Part shown: in pieces, positions 8,353-16,779 of the stretch
Layout of the letters: the number at the start of each line of letters is the position of its first letter
Numbering within the stretch: position 1 is the stretch's first letter
Source: Kitasatospora sp. NA04385
GTDB taxonomy: Bacteria; Actinomycetota; Actinomycetes; Streptomycetales; Streptomycetaceae
Direction: 5' to 3'
Assembly (NCBI RefSeq): GCF_013364235.1
Contig: NZ_CP054919.1
Coordinates: forward strand, 2,336,810-2,400,809
Length of the DNA: 64,000 bases
Program-made: the position numbers and the translations under genes
Notes under the pieces: model-generated
The model's input: the letters and a program-made list of their open reading frames with translations, nothing else
Database searches by the model: none
What the model was told of the DNA's origin: nothing

Positions 8353-9396
8353 GTGACTGGCCGTACCACCCCGCACCACGTCCGTCCCGACGGCCCGCAG
8401 GACCCGGACCCGTCCGCCGACCCGGCGCGGCGGGCCGCCCGCTGGCGGCCGGCCGCGAAGGCCGCGGCCGTGGTGCTGCCGGTGTGCCTGATCGGCTGGC
8501 TGGGCTGGCAGGCCGTGGCCAACAGCTCGCGGGACGTGAGCCCGCACGCCTCGGCGCCGCGCACGCCGAGCTTCGCGGAGGGCGACCAGGTGGGGGGCGA
8601 GCAGGTGGGGGGCGACGCGGAGAGCGGCTCCCCCGCGGCGGCCCCCGGGAGCCCGTCCGGGTCGGCGCAGTCCGCCGCGGCCGCCCCGGAGTCCTCGGCA
8701 CCGGCCTCGCCGAGCGGGGGCCCGAAGCCGCTGGCCGGGCGGACGGTGCTGCTCGACCCGGGCCACAACCCGGCCAACGCCGGGCACGCCACCGAGATCA
8801 ACCGCAAGGTGGACATCGGCAACAGCCGCAAGGAGTGCGACACCACGGGCACCGAGACCAACGCCGGCTACCCGGAGGCCGACTTCACCCTCGACGTGGT
8901 GCACCGGGCCCGGCAGCTCCTCCAGGACCGGGGCGCGAAGGTGGTGCTCACCCAGGACGGCGACCGCCCCTGGGGACCGTGCATCGACGAGCGCGCCCGG
9001 ATCGGCAACGAGGCCCGGGCGGACGCCGCGGTCTCGGTGCACGCGGACGGCGCGCCGTCCTCCGGCACCGGCTTCCACGTGATCATGCCCGCCCGGGTGG
9101 TCGACGGGGCGGCCGACACCTCCGCCATCGTCGACCCCTCGCACCGGCTGGGGGTGCTGCTGCGCGACGCCTTCAAGTCGGGCACCGGCGAGCCCTACTC
9201 CAGCTACATCGGCCGGGAGGGCCTGGACACCCGCAGCGACCTCGGTGGGCTGAACCTGTCAAAGGTACCGAAGGTGTTCATCGAATGCGGCAACATGCGC
9301 AACTCCGGCGACGCCGGGCGCATGTCCGATCCGCAGTGGCGCCAGCGTGCCGCCCAGGCCCTCGCGGACGCCCTGACCAGCTATCTCACCGGGTGA
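8353..9396 (+). CDS. N-acetylmuramoyl-L-alanine amidase, membrane anchored
   Basis: The 347-aa protein has an N-terminal signal anchor (VVLPVCLIGWLGWQAVA, ~residues 38-54), a Ser/Ala/Gly linker, and an Amidase_3 domain from about residue 125. Metal-site motifs are visible: LLDPGHNP, PEADFTLDV with the acidic ligand, SVHADG, and the C-terminal catalytic Glu in FIECGNMRN. These enzymes cleave the bond between muramic acid and the stem peptide of peptidoglycan outside the membrane. The GTG start at 8353 follows TGAGGAAC. It is co-transcribed with the repeat-rich membrane protein just upstream. Confidence 0.9.
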   Translation: MTGRTTPHHVRPDGPQDPDPSADPARRAARWRPAAKAAAVVLPVCLIGWLGWQAVANSSRDVSPHASAPRTPSFAEGDQVGGEQVGGDAESGSPAAAPGSPSGSAQSAAAAPESSAPASPSGGPKPLAGRTVLLDPGHNPANAGHATEINRKVDIGNSRKECDTTGTETNAGYPEADFTLDVVHRARQLLQDRGAKVVLTQDGDRPWGPCIDERARIGNEARADAAVSVHADGAPSSGTGFHVIMPARVVDGAADTSAIVDPSHRLGVLLRDAFKSGTGEPYSSYIGREGLDTRSDLGGLNLSKVPKVFIECGNMRNSGDAGRMSDPQWRQRAAQALADALTSYLTG

Positions 9397-9523
9397 ACCA
9401 CCGCGTCCGCCCTCCGCTCCACCCCTGTCACACCCCCGCAGCACCCTGATTTCCGGCACCCCCCTTCCGTACCGATTCGGTGCGGATCCGGAGGGTGCCG
9501 TGCACGCGGCGTCGCCTTGGCTC

Positions 9524-9529
9524 TAGGCT
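9524..9529 (+). promoter_or_regulatory. Candidate -10 box
   Basis: TAGGCT lies 84 bp before the GTG of the next gene. An imperfect palindrome (CCGTACCGATTCGGTGCGG) at about 9467-9485 sits just upstream and could be an operator. Confidence 0.4.
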
Positions 9530-9612
9530 TTTGCCCCGTCGTACCGACCCGGTACCACGGGGGCCCGGTCAACCGCCCGCCGACCACGACTACACCAATG
9601 AGGGGAACGTCA

Positions 9613-10557
9613 GTGAATCTGCGCGCTCTCACCAGGGGAGACGCCGCCGTCGCCGGTGCGGCCGTATTGCTCCTGATTTCGTCCTTCCTGCCGTACCGCA
9701 GCGTCGACTGCGGCGCGCTCGGCTGCAGGGGTCTGGACAACTCCGCCAACGCCTGGGAGTCGGACTTCTTCCCGGTCCTCCAGTCGGTCTTCCTGCTCGG
9801 CATCATCGGTGCCGTGCTGATCCTGCTGGCCCGCCTGCAGAAGGCGACGCTGGGCAACAAGGAGTTCATCGGGCTGCGCCTCGACCAGTGGGGCAGCGCC
9901 GCGATCGTGATCGCCCTGTGGGACATGCTGTGGTCGCTGGGCGGCTACACCAAGGTCAGCGGCATCGAGCTGAACATCGGCGCCGGCGCCTGGATCGCCC
10001 TGGTCTGCCTGCTGGTCATGGGCGGCATCGTGATCGCCGGCCGCGCGCTGCCGGCCCTCCAGGCCCCGCTGACCTCGGGCACCCCGGGTGCCCCGGCCGT
10101 CGGCCAGCAGTACCCGGGCTACGGCGGCCAGCAGCAGGGCGCTCCCGGCGCCTACGGCTACCCGGGCGCCCCGCAGCAGTCGTTCCCCGGCCAGCAGCAG
10201 CCCCCGGTGCAGGCCCAGCCGGCCCCGGGCGGCTACGGCTTCCCGCAGGCCGCCCAGTCCGCCCCGGCGCCGTCCGCGGCCGCCGCCGCGGTCGCCCCGC
10301 TGCCCACCGCGGTGCAGCCGGCCGTCCAGGAGCAGGTCCCGGCGCAGTCCGGCGGCCCGTTCTCGCCGTTCTGGTTCGCCGTCCCGGCGGTGCGCCAGCT
10401 CGCCAACAAGGACAACCCGGCCGCCCCGCCGGTCGGCGAGCTCGTCCCGGGCACCTGGTACCTGGCCGTCGACCAGCGCGGCGCCGGGCTCGTCGCCCAG
10501 CTCCCGGACGGCACCCACGGCCTGCTGAACGACACCAACGGCATCCAGCGCGGCTGA
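9613..10557 (+). CDS. Four-helix membrane protein with Pro/Gln-rich tail
   Basis: The 314-aa protein has about four transmembrane segments in its first 150 residues (AAVLLLISSFLPY, FLLGIIGAVLILLA, AAIVIALWDMLW, GAWIALVCLLVMGGIVIA). A cytoplasmic tail follows, rich in Gly, Pro, Gln and Ala, and a short conserved C-terminal block contains FWFAVP and PGTWYLAVDQRG. The layout resembles DUF5336-type actinobacterial membrane proteins. GTG 9613 was preferred because AGGGGAA is 5 bases upstream. It is a single-gene unit ended by the strong terminator at 10570. The function is unknown. Confidence 0.75.
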   Translation: MNLRALTRGDAAVAGAAVLLLISSFLPYRSVDCGALGCRGLDNSANAWESDFFPVLQSVFLLGIIGAVLILLARLQKATLGNKEFIGLRLDQWGSAAIVIALWDMLWSLGGYTKVSGIELNIGAGAWIALVCLLVMGGIVIAGRALPALQAPLTSGTPGAPAVGQQYPGYGGQQQGAPGAYGYPGAPQQSFPGQQQPPVQAQPAPGGYGFPQAAQSAPAPSAAAAAVAPLPTAVQPAVQEQVPAQSGGPFSPFWFAVPAVRQLANKDNPAAPPVGELVPGTWYLAVDQRGAGLVAQLPDGTHGLLNDTNGIQRG

Positions 10558-10569
10558 TCCACCGCCGCA

Positions 10570-10611
10570 CCGAAGGGTCCGCCCCTCCACCGGGAGGGGC
10601 GGACCCTTCGG
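10570..10611 (+). terminator. Strong terminator, 19-bp perfect stem
   Basis: Bases 10570-10588 (CCGAAGGGTCCGCCCCTCC) pair perfectly with 10593-10611 around a 4-base loop. It lies 13 bp after the stop codon of the membrane protein gene. Confidence 0.9.
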
Positions 10612-10648
10612 CGTCGGGTCGCCGCGGCGACCCGACCGGGCCCGGTGT

Positions 10649-10820
10649 CAGGACTTCCTGAAGACGGTCGCCGCCAGGCTGCCGCAGGCGTTGCCGGTGG
10701 CGGAGACGGCGCCGGTGGTGTCCAGGACCTTGGTCCACGTCCCGCCCGGCAGGGTCACGCGGTAGGTGGAGCCGGTCGGATTGTCCACCACGACGGTGGC
10801 GTGGCGGAAGCCCGGGTCGG
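10649..10820 (-). pseudogene. 3' fragment of a secreted or carbohydrate-active protein
   Basis: On the minus strand an open frame reads HATVVVDNPTGSTYRVTLPG, continues with GTWTKVLDTTGAVSATG and ends SLAATVFRKS at a stop (10649-10651). This looks like a C-terminal beta-sandwich, as found at the end of some glycoside hydrolases, but I cannot name the family with certainty. The frame has no start codon or ribosome-binding site. Its upstream end runs into the 25-bp inverted repeat at 10816-10887. It is read as a truncated gene remnant. Confidence 0.45.
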
Positions 10821-10887
10821 CATACCCGCAGGTACTTCCCGGTGCGGTGGGCGGCCCCTGCGGGGAAGTACCTGCGGGTATGCCGAC
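10816..10887. repeat. 25-bp perfect inverted repeat
   Basis: Bases 10816-10840 (GTCGGCATACCCGCAGGTAC plus TTCCC) are exactly complementary to 10863-10887, with a 22-base spacer. The left arm is the coding edge of the gene remnant. The rest of the 475-bp gap (10558-11032) holds only the terminator, this repeat and non-coding GC-rich DNA. Confidence 0.9.
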
Positions 10888-11032
10888 TGGCAGCGGGTGG
10901 GGGTGCCGTCGTGAGCGGTGAACGCCGTCCTGCGGGGGAGGGCGCGGGACGGGCCCCCCGCAGCACCGTACGCCGGCCCCTCACCCGCTCACCGGCCGCC
11001 CACGGCCGCTGGCCGGCTTCGGGACCGCCCGT

Positions 11033-12112
11033 CTAGCAGCAGTCGTTGACCGCCAGCCCCGCCGGCAGGTGCTCGCCGCCGAAGACGCTGACCGTCGCGT
11101 GGTCGCCGCCGAGGGCGGCGACGGCGAGCAGCAGGGCGCCGGCGGTCCAGGTGGTGCGCTCCTCGGGCCAGACGGCGTGGTCCTCGTAGACGTAGCCGGT
11201 CCAGTAGGAGCCGTCCTCGTGCCGCAGGTGCTGGATCCAGCGGAGGATCTCGACGGCCCGGTCGGACTGTCCGGCGGCCCACAGGGCGAGGGCGAGTTCG
11301 GCGCTCTCGCCGCCGGTGACCCAGGGGCGGTCGCTGACGCAGCGGACGCCGAGGCCGGGCACGACGAAGCGGTCCCAGTCGGCGGCGATCCGGCGCTCCG
11401 CGTCCTGGCCGCGCAGGGCGGTGCCGAGGACGGGGTAGTACCAGTCCATGGAGTAGCGGCCCTTGTCGAGGAACCGCTCGGGGTGGCGGGCGATGGCGTG
11501 CCGGAGGAGTCCGGCGGCGAGCTCCCAGTCGGGCTGCGGCCGGTCGAGGTGGTCGGCGACGGCGAGTCCGCAGCGCAGGGCGTGCAGGATCGAGCAGGAG
11601 CCGGTGAGCAGCGCTTCGGTGGCGGCGGTGCCGTCCTCGTCCTGGCGCCAGGCGATGGCGCCGCCGGGGAGGCTGAGCCGGACGGTGTGGTCGAGGGCGC
11701 GGCTGACGGTGGGCCAGATCCGTTCGAGGAAGCCGTCGTCGCCGGTGGACAGGTGGTGGTGCCAGGCGCCGACGGCGACGTACGCGCAGAAGTTGGTCTC
11801 GCGGGCGAGGTCGGTGGCGGTGCCGTCGGCGGTGCCGGGCTGTCCGTAGGCGTAGGCGGCGTACCAGGAGCCGTCGGGGTTCTGCCGGTCGGCGAGCCAG
11901 CGGTAGGCGGCTTCGGCGGCGGCGTGCTCGCCGGCGGTGTCGAGGGCCATCGCGGCCTCGGTGTGGTCCCAGGGGTCGAGGTGGCCGCCGTGGAACCAGG
12001 GGATCGCGCCGTCGGGCTGCTGGTGGGCGAGGATCGAGCGGACGGTGTCGGCGGCCTGCGCGGCGTCCAGGACGCCGTCGAGCAGCAGGGCGGCGGGGAC
12101 GGCGGCCGTCAC
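11033..12112 (-). CDS. Alpha-toroid (prenyltransferase/squalene-cyclase-like) protein
   Basis: The 359-aa cytoplasmic protein carries repeats of the kind that form alpha/alpha toroids: YRWLADRQNPDGSW, WIQHLRHEDGSYW and AYRWL-type helices with QxPDGSW turns. NCBI-style annotation would be 'prenyltransferase' or squalene-hopene-cyclase-like. No DXDD cyclase motif was seen, so the activity may differ. Its GTG start (12112) overlaps the stop of the methyltransferase gene by four bases (GTGA), so the two are translationally coupled. With the glycosyltransferase upstream it forms a three-gene operon probably making or modifying one lipid or sugar-linked metabolite. That joint role is inference. Confidence 0.8.
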   Translation of the reverse strand: MTAAVPAALLLDGVLDAAQAADTVRSILAHQQPDGAIPWFHGGHLDPWDHTEAAMALDTAGEHAAAEAAYRWLADRQNPDGSWYAAYAYGQPGTADGTATDLARETNFCAYVAVGAWHHHLSTGDDGFLERIWPTVSRALDHTVRLSLPGGAIAWRQDEDGTAATEALLTGSCSILHALRCGLAVADHLDRPQPDWELAAGLLRHAIARHPERFLDKGRYSMDWYYPVLGTALRGQDAERRIAADWDRFVVPGLGVRCVSDRPWVTGGESAELALALWAAGQSDRAVEILRWIQHLRHEDGSYWTGYVYEDHAVWPEERTTWTAGALLLAVAALGGDHATVSVFGGEHLPAGLAVNDCC

Positions 12113-12849
12113 GCGCGGGCCTCGAGCTCGTGCGGCTTGCTGGCGTAGACCACGAAGGACTTGCCGAGGACGGGGTTGAGGGCCTTCTCGGCGGCCTTGG
12201 TGAGGGTGGAGATGACGGGGGTGCCGACGATGTCCCACACCAGCAGCCGGTGGTAGGCGCGCACCGGCAGCGCCTTGTCGTTGTCGACGCCGACCGCGCA
12301 CTTGATCCACCAGTAGGGGGCGTGCAGGGCGTGCGCGTGGTGGGTGCCGTACGGGGTGAGGCCGGCCTCCCGGACCTTCCCGACGAGTTCGTCGCCCTTG
12401 TAGATCCGGATGTGGCCGCCCTCGACCTCGTGGTACTCGTCGGACAGCGCCCAGCAGATCTTCTCGGGCAGGTAGCGGGGCACGGTGACGGCGAGCAGCC
12501 CGCCGGGCTTGAGGACGCGGACCATCTCGGCGAGCACGCCCTCGTCGTCGGGGATGTGCTCCATCACCTCGGAGATGATGATCCGGTCGAAGGTGCCGTC
12601 CTCGAAGGGCAGGTGGAGCGCGTCGCCCTCCACGGCGGTGGCGCTGGCCCCGGCGGGGGCCTCGCCGGCCTCCTCCATCGCGGCGAACCACTTGCGGACC
12701 TCGGCGATCTCCTCGGCGTTCTGGTCCAGGGCGACCACGTTGGCGCCGCGCCGGTAGCACTCGAACGCGTGCCGGCCGCCGCCGCAGCCCAGGTCGAGCA
12801 CCCGGTCGCCGGGGGCGAGCGGGAAGCGGGAGAAATCGACGGTCAGCAC
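12109..12849 (-). CDS. Class I SAM-dependent methyltransferase
   Basis: The 246-aa protein has SAM motif I VLDLGCGGGRHAFE near residue 20, VVALDQN, a motif around VEGDALHLPFEDGTFD and the post-motif EVMEHIPDDE...LKPGG. This is the pattern of UbiE/Methyltransf_11 enzymes acting on small molecules or lipids. GTG 12849 was chosen because GGGAG lies 7 bases upstream. The protein is the middle member of the glycosyltransferase-methyltransferase-toroid operon, 95 bp after the glycosyltransferase stop and overlapping the next gene. Confidence 0.88.
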   Translation of the reverse strand: MLTVDFSRFPLAPGDRVLDLGCGGGRHAFECYRRGANVVALDQNAEEIAEVRKWFAAMEEAGEAPAGASATAVEGDALHLPFEDGTFDRIIISEVMEHIPDDEGVLAEMVRVLKPGGLLAVTVPRYLPEKICWALSDEYHEVEGGHIRIYKGDELVGKVREAGLTPYGTHHAHALHAPYWWIKCAVGVDNDKALPVRAYHRLLVWDIVGTPVISTLTKAAEKALNPVLGKSFVVYASKPHELEARA

Positions 12850-12944
12850 TGCGGGGCTCCCATTCACGAAGGGGGTGGTACCGGGGGGTTGGCCGTCCGT
12901 CACCGGACGGGGCGTCGGCCGACGGGGCGTCAGCCGGCGCTGCG

Positions 12945-14264
12945 TCAGGCGACGTAGCGCCAGCCGGGGCCGGAGCGGGCCGCGGCGCCGGCGCCGGTGG
13001 CGATCGCGGCCCGGTAGCGCTCGGCGGTGAGTTCGGCGGCCCGGGCCCAGGTGAACCGGGCCAGGACGCGCTCGCGCCCGGCGGCGCCGAGCCGCTCGCG
13101 CAGGCCGGGGTCGTCCAGCAGCCGGCCGAGCGCGGCGGCCAGCGCGCCCGCGTCGCCCGGCGGCACCGCGAGGCAGCTGACCCCGTCCGGTCCGGCGACC
13201 TCGGGGATGGCGCCGCCGGTGGTGGCGACCAGCGGGGTGGCGGTGGCCATCGCCTCGGCGGCGGGCAGCGAGAAGCCCTCGTACAGCGAGGGGACGCAGG
13301 CGGCCTCGGCGGAGCGGTACAGCTCGACGAGTTCGGCGTCGCTCAGGCCGGTGCGGAACTCGATGTGCCCCTCCAGGCCGAAGCGGCGCACCGCCGCGGT
13401 GACCGGCCCGTCCTCCTTCTGCGGCTTGCCGACCACCACCAGGTGCGCGTCCCGCTCGGTGCGGACCTTGGCGAGCGCCTCGACCAGGTGGACCAGGCCC
13501 TTGAGCGGGACGTCGGCGCTGGAGGTGGTGACGATCCGGCCGGGGACGCGGGCGGTGGCGGCGGACGGCGACCACAGCCGGGTGTCGGCGCCGATCGGGA
13601 CGACCGAGACGGCGCCGGGCGCGGTGCCGAGGTGCTCGGCGATCTCGGCCTTCGAGCTCTCCGAGACGGTGATGACGTGCTCCAGCCGGGCGGCGACCCG
13701 GCGCTGCATCCGGGTGAAGGCGTACCAGCGGCGCTTGCCGAGCCGCTCCAGCCGGGTGCGGGCCGCGTCGATCTCCAGCCGCCGGTCCACGGTGACGGGG
13801 TGGTGGACGGTGGTGACCAGCGGGAAGCCGTGCCGGGCCAGGCCGAGCAGGCCGTAGCCGAGGGTCTGGTTGTCGTGCACCACGTCGTAGCGGCCCTTGC
13901 GGCGGGCCAGGAAGGCGCGGGCGCGCAGCGAGAAGGCCAGCGGCTCGGGGAAGCCGCCGGTGCGCATCACCGCGTACTCCAGCAGGTCGACCGGGCCGCG
14001 GAACTCGTCGGCGGCGGGGGTGCGGAACGGGTCGTCGGCGCGGTACAGGTCGAGGCCGGGCAGTTCGACCAGGCGGACCGAGCCGGGGCCCTCGACCTCG
14101 TCGAGCACCGGGTACGGCTGGGCGCCGATCACGTCGACGTGGTGGCCGAGCCGGGCCAGCTCCCGCGACAGGTGGCGCACGTACACGCCCTGGCCGCCGC
14201 AGAACGGGTCGCCGCGGTACGACAGCAGGGCGATCCGCAGCGGCGGCGGCGACACAGCGGTCAT
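12945..14264 (-). CDS. Family 4 glycosyltransferase
   Basis: This 439-aa GT-B enzyme transfers a sugar from an activated donor. The N-terminal domain has the acceptor loop YRGDPFCGGQGVYVRHL. The C-terminal domain has the donor-site motif EGFSLPAAEAMA with the EX7E glutamates, and GGAIPEV. ATG 14264 was preferred over GTG 14291 because a GGGGA sequence precedes it and it is close to the usual GT4 start. It is first in a three-gene operon with a methyltransferase and a toroid protein. It is transcribed divergently from a KstR-like regulator whose likely operator lies 65 bp upstream. Confidence 0.9.
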   Translation of the reverse strand: MTAVSPPPLRIALLSYRGDPFCGGQGVYVRHLSRELARLGHHVDVIGAQPYPVLDEVEGPGSVRLVELPGLDLYRADDPFRTPAADEFRGPVDLLEYAVMRTGGFPEPLAFSLRARAFLARRKGRYDVVHDNQTLGYGLLGLARHGFPLVTTVHHPVTVDRRLEIDAARTRLERLGKRRWYAFTRMQRRVAARLEHVITVSESSKAEIAEHLGTAPGAVSVVPIGADTRLWSPSAATARVPGRIVTTSSADVPLKGLVHLVEALAKVRTERDAHLVVVGKPQKEDGPVTAAVRRFGLEGHIEFRTGLSDAELVELYRSAEAACVPSLYEGFSLPAAEAMATATPLVATTGGAIPEVAGPDGVSCLAVPPGDAGALAAALGRLLDDPGLRERLGAAGRERVLARFTWARAAELTAERYRAAIATGAGAAARSGPGWRYVA

Positions 14265-14328
14265 CCCCAGTCCCCATTCTTCGGTGCTCACCGGGACCGG
14301 CGACGGAGGCGGCCGCCGACCGGTAAAG

Positions 14329-14342
14329 TAGATCACGTTTCA
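14329..14342. promoter_or_regulatory. KstR-like operator, divergent promoter
   Basis: TAGATCACGTTTCA differs from TnnAACnnGTTnnA by one base of the conserved eight. It sits between the glycosyltransferase operon and the TetR gene, where it could serve both promoters. Confidence 0.5.
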
Positions 14343-14431
14343 CAGCGGTGCGGGCTCGTCGTTGGAGAAAGTGAACAACGAGGGACCTCGAAGATTACCG
14401 GCCCGTAGCTTGTCGTCAGGAGCCCCGGCGG

Positions 14432-15151
14432 GTGATTCGCACCACGCTGCGCCGCCCCGTGTCCCACCGCCCCTGGAGTGCCCCCGTGACCGCCACCGCC
14501 GCCGACGGGCCGCTGACGCCCCGCCAGGCCGAGCGCCGCCGGGGCATCCTGCGCTCGGCCACCGCGCTGGCCGCCCGGGGCGGGTACGAGGCGGTGCAGA
14601 TGCGCGAGGTCGCGGAGGGCGCGCAGGTCGCGCTCGGCACCCTGTACCGGTACTTCCCGTCCAAGGTGCACCTGTTGGTCGCGGTGATGCGCGAGCAGTT
14701 GGAGCGCCTGCAGGAGCAGGTCCGGCGCCGCCCGCCGACCGGCGCGGACCCGGCGGCCCGGGTCGCCGAGGCGCTCACCGCCGCCTTCCACGCGCTGCAG
14801 CGCGAACCCCGGCTGGCGGAGGCCATGGTGCGGGCGCTGTCCTTCGCGGACCGCTCGGTGGGCTCCGAGGTGGACGAGGTCGTCCAGCTCACCGGCGCCA
14901 TCGTGCTGACCGCCGCCCGGCTGCCCGATCCGCCCACCGCCGACCAGCAGGCGGCGCTGCGGGTGGTCGTCCACACCTGGCACGCGACCCTGCTGGTGTG
15001 GCTGTCCGGGCGGGCCTCGCTGGCCGAGGTCCGGGCCGACCTGCACACCGCCGCCCGGCTGCTGGCCCCCGCCCCGGCGGGGCCCGGCGAGCGGCCGGAA
15101 CTGCAACGGGTTCCACCACCTGCCTCCGGCGGGGTGCCGGCCCCGGGCTAG
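14432..15151 (+). CDS. TetR-family regulator, KstR-like
   Basis: This 239-aa repressor has an N-terminal TetR helix-turn-helix (about residues 30-80). The sequence GGYEAVQMREVAEGAQVALG followed by TLYRYFPSKVHLLV is strikingly close to mycobacterial KstR as I remember it. The C-terminal domain is helical and would bind a ligand, a CoA thioester in KstR. GTG 14432 has AGGAG 9 bases upstream, and later GTG codons lack such a site. Three sites with the KstR-type core occur in this window: in the divergent promoter (14329), inside its own 3' end (15102) and before the alcohol dehydrogenase gene (4454). The regulated pathway here need not be steroid catabolism. Confidence 0.8.
   Translation: MIRTTLRRPVSHRPWSAPVTATAADGPLTPRQAERRRGILRSATALAARGGYEAVQMREVAEGAQVALGTLYRYFPSKVHLLVAVMREQLERLQEQVRRRPPTGADPAARVAEALTAAFHALQREPRLAEAMVRALSFADRSVGSEVDEVVQLTGAIVLTAARLPDPPTADQQAALRVVVHTWHATLLVWLSGRASLAEVRADLHTAARLLAPAPAGPGERPELQRVPPPASGGVPAPG
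15102..15115. promoter_or_regulatory. KstR-type motif at 3' end of tetR
   Basis: TGCAACGGGTTCCA satisfies TnnAACnnGTTnnA exactly but is not palindromic outside the core. It overlaps the last codons of the regulator gene, upstream of the riboswitch. It may be coincidental. Confidence 0.35.
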
Positions 15152-15184
15152 AGTCGTGGGGCGCGGCCCGGCCCCGTCCGGCGC

Positions 15185-15330
15185 CGCGACAACTCCACAT
15201 CCGCCTCCGAGGCCGGGGGAAGCCGGTGCGATTCCGGCGCTGACCCGCAACCGTGAGCCGCCCCCGCACCGCCGGGGCGCGGCGCAGTCGGACTGCCCGG
15301 CCGGAGGCGAGCGGCCCTCCTCCGTCGTGG
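15185..15330 (+). ncRNA. Cobalamin (B12) riboswitch
   Basis: The leader contains the conserved B12-box at 15219-15256, with GAAGCCGGTGCGATTCCGG, then GCTGACCCGCAACCGTGA. The distal AGTCGGACTGCC element follows at 15286-15297. Outer limits are approximate. Cobalamin binding normally represses the downstream genes, here the surface-protein/ECF-transporter operon that starts at 15397. Confidence 0.92.
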
Positions 15331-15396
15331 GTCTACGGGCGAAAACCCGGGGCGCGCCCCGGCCCGCTGCGACCGCTCACCGAAAGGCTCCACCCC

Positions 15397-16779
15397 ATGC
15401 CGACCGCTGCCCGCCTGGGCGCCGCCGTGCTCGCCGGCGCCCTGCTCGCCGGCGCCGCCGCCGCGCCCGCGCTCGCCGACACCGCCTCCCCGGCGGCCAC
15501 CGGCACCTCCGCCGCCGCCTCGCCGTCCCCGTCCTCGGGCGTGCCCGCCGGGCTGTACGGCAAGGGCGACCCGCAGTACGACGGGGTGTGGCGGCAGTCG
15601 CTGGCGCTGATCGCGCTCCGGCAGCAGCAGGTCGAACCCGCCGAGGCCGCCGTGCAGTGGCTGCTGGGCCAGCAGTGCGAGGACGGCGGCTGGCCCTCGT
15701 ACCGGGCCGAGGGCACCCCGTGCACCCCCGCCGCCGAGGACACCAACGCCACCTCGATGGCCGTCCAGGCGCTCACCGCGCTCGGCGGCCACCAGCAGCC
15801 CGTCACCCGCGCCACCGACTGGCTGCGCGCCCACCAGAACCCGGACGGCAGCTGGGCGTACAACCCGGGCGCGCCCGGCGACGCCAACTCCACCGCCGTG
15901 GTGCTGAACGGCCTGCTCGCGGCCGGCCTCGACCCGGCGCGGGTCACTGTCGACGGCCGCTCCGGCTGGGACGGCCTGGCCGCCTTCCAGCTCGGCTGCG
16001 CCACCGCCGCCGACCAGCGCGGCGCCTTCCTCTACCAGCCCGCCGAGGGCGTCCCGGCCGCCCCCGACACCATCGCCTCCGCGCAGGCCCTGCTCGCCGC
16101 CGCCGGCGGGCACCTCCCGGTCACCACCACCGACCGCAAGGACGCCCCGCCCGAGGCACTCGCCTGCGACGGCGGCCAGGGCACCGGGCCGGTCGCGCAC
16201 GCCGACTCCGCCGAGGCCGACGCCGCCTGGCTGACCGCCCGCCTCGCCGCCGACGGCCAGCACCTGGTGGCCAAGACCCCCGGCGCGGACACCGCCGCCC
16301 CCGCCTACGACTCCACCGCCTGGACGGTCATCGGCCTGGTCGCCTCCGGCCACCCCGCCGAGGCTTCCAGCGCCGCCGACTGGCTGGCCGGTAACGCCTA
16401 CCCGTGGGCCGCCCAGGGCAAGGACGGCACCAACCCGGCCGCCGCCGCCACCCTGGTGCTGACCGCCCGCGCCGCCAAGCTCGACCCGTACAACTTCGGC
16501 GGCGCCAACCTGGTGCAGCTGCTGATCGACTCCGGCCCCGCCCCGAAGTCCGCCCCCGCCGCCGGTGACCCGCAGGCCACCCGCGCCCCCGGCGCGGCCA
16601 TCACCGAACCCGACGAGAACAGCGGCTTCTCGGCCGGCTGGCTGCTCGGCCTCGCGCTCGCCGTCGGCGTCGTCGTGGTCGTCCTGCTCAGCCTCAACCG
16701 CCGCCGCCAGAAGGCGCTCCGGCCCACCGACGGCACCCCGGCCCCGGCCGCCGACGACCACCCGGAGCAGACCCGATGA
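15397..16779 (+). CDS. Secreted alpha-toroid protein, membrane-anchored, B12-regulated
   Basis: The 460-aa protein has a signal peptide ending near ALADTA (~28). A toroid domain follows with repeats such as VQWLLGQQCEDGGWPS and WLRAHQNPDGSWAYN, the fold family of squalene cyclases and also of vertebrate intrinsic factor/transcobalamin. The C-terminus has a transmembrane helix (GWLLGLALAVGVVVVVLLSL) and an RRRQK tail, so the domain is displayed outside. The ATG at 15397 follows GAAAGG. It is the first gene after a B12 riboswitch and is coupled by ATGA to the next. It probably captures cobalamin or a precursor and hands it to the ECF transporter. That is inference from fold and context. Confidence 0.85.
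   Translation: MPTAARLGAAVLAGALLAGAAAAPALADTASPAATGTSAAASPSPSSGVPAGLYGKGDPQYDGVWRQSLALIALRQQQVEPAEAAVQWLLGQQCEDGGWPSYRAEGTPCTPAAEDTNATSMAVQALTALGGHQQPVTRATDWLRAHQNPDGSWAYNPGAPGDANSTAVVLNGLLAAGLDPARVTVDGRSGWDGLAAFQLGCATAADQRGAFLYQPAEGVPAAPDTIASAQALLAAAGGHLPVTTTDRKDAPPEALACDGGQGTGPVAHADSAEADAAWLTARLAADGQHLVAKTPGADTAAPAYDSTAWTVIGLVASGHPAEASSAADWLAGNAYPWAAQGKDGTNPAAAATLVLTARAAKLDPYNFGGANLVQLLIDSGPAPKSAPAAGDPQATRAPGAAITEPDENSGFSAGWLLGLALAVGVVVVVLLSLNRRRQKALRPTDGTPAPAADDHPEQTR

Noticed and set aside
12850..14343. Minus-strand extension of the methyltransferase frame to 744 codons
   Set aside because: The extra N-terminal part is an out-of-frame Arg/Pro-rich shadow of the glycosyltransferase gene. 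GGGAG marks the GTG at 12849.
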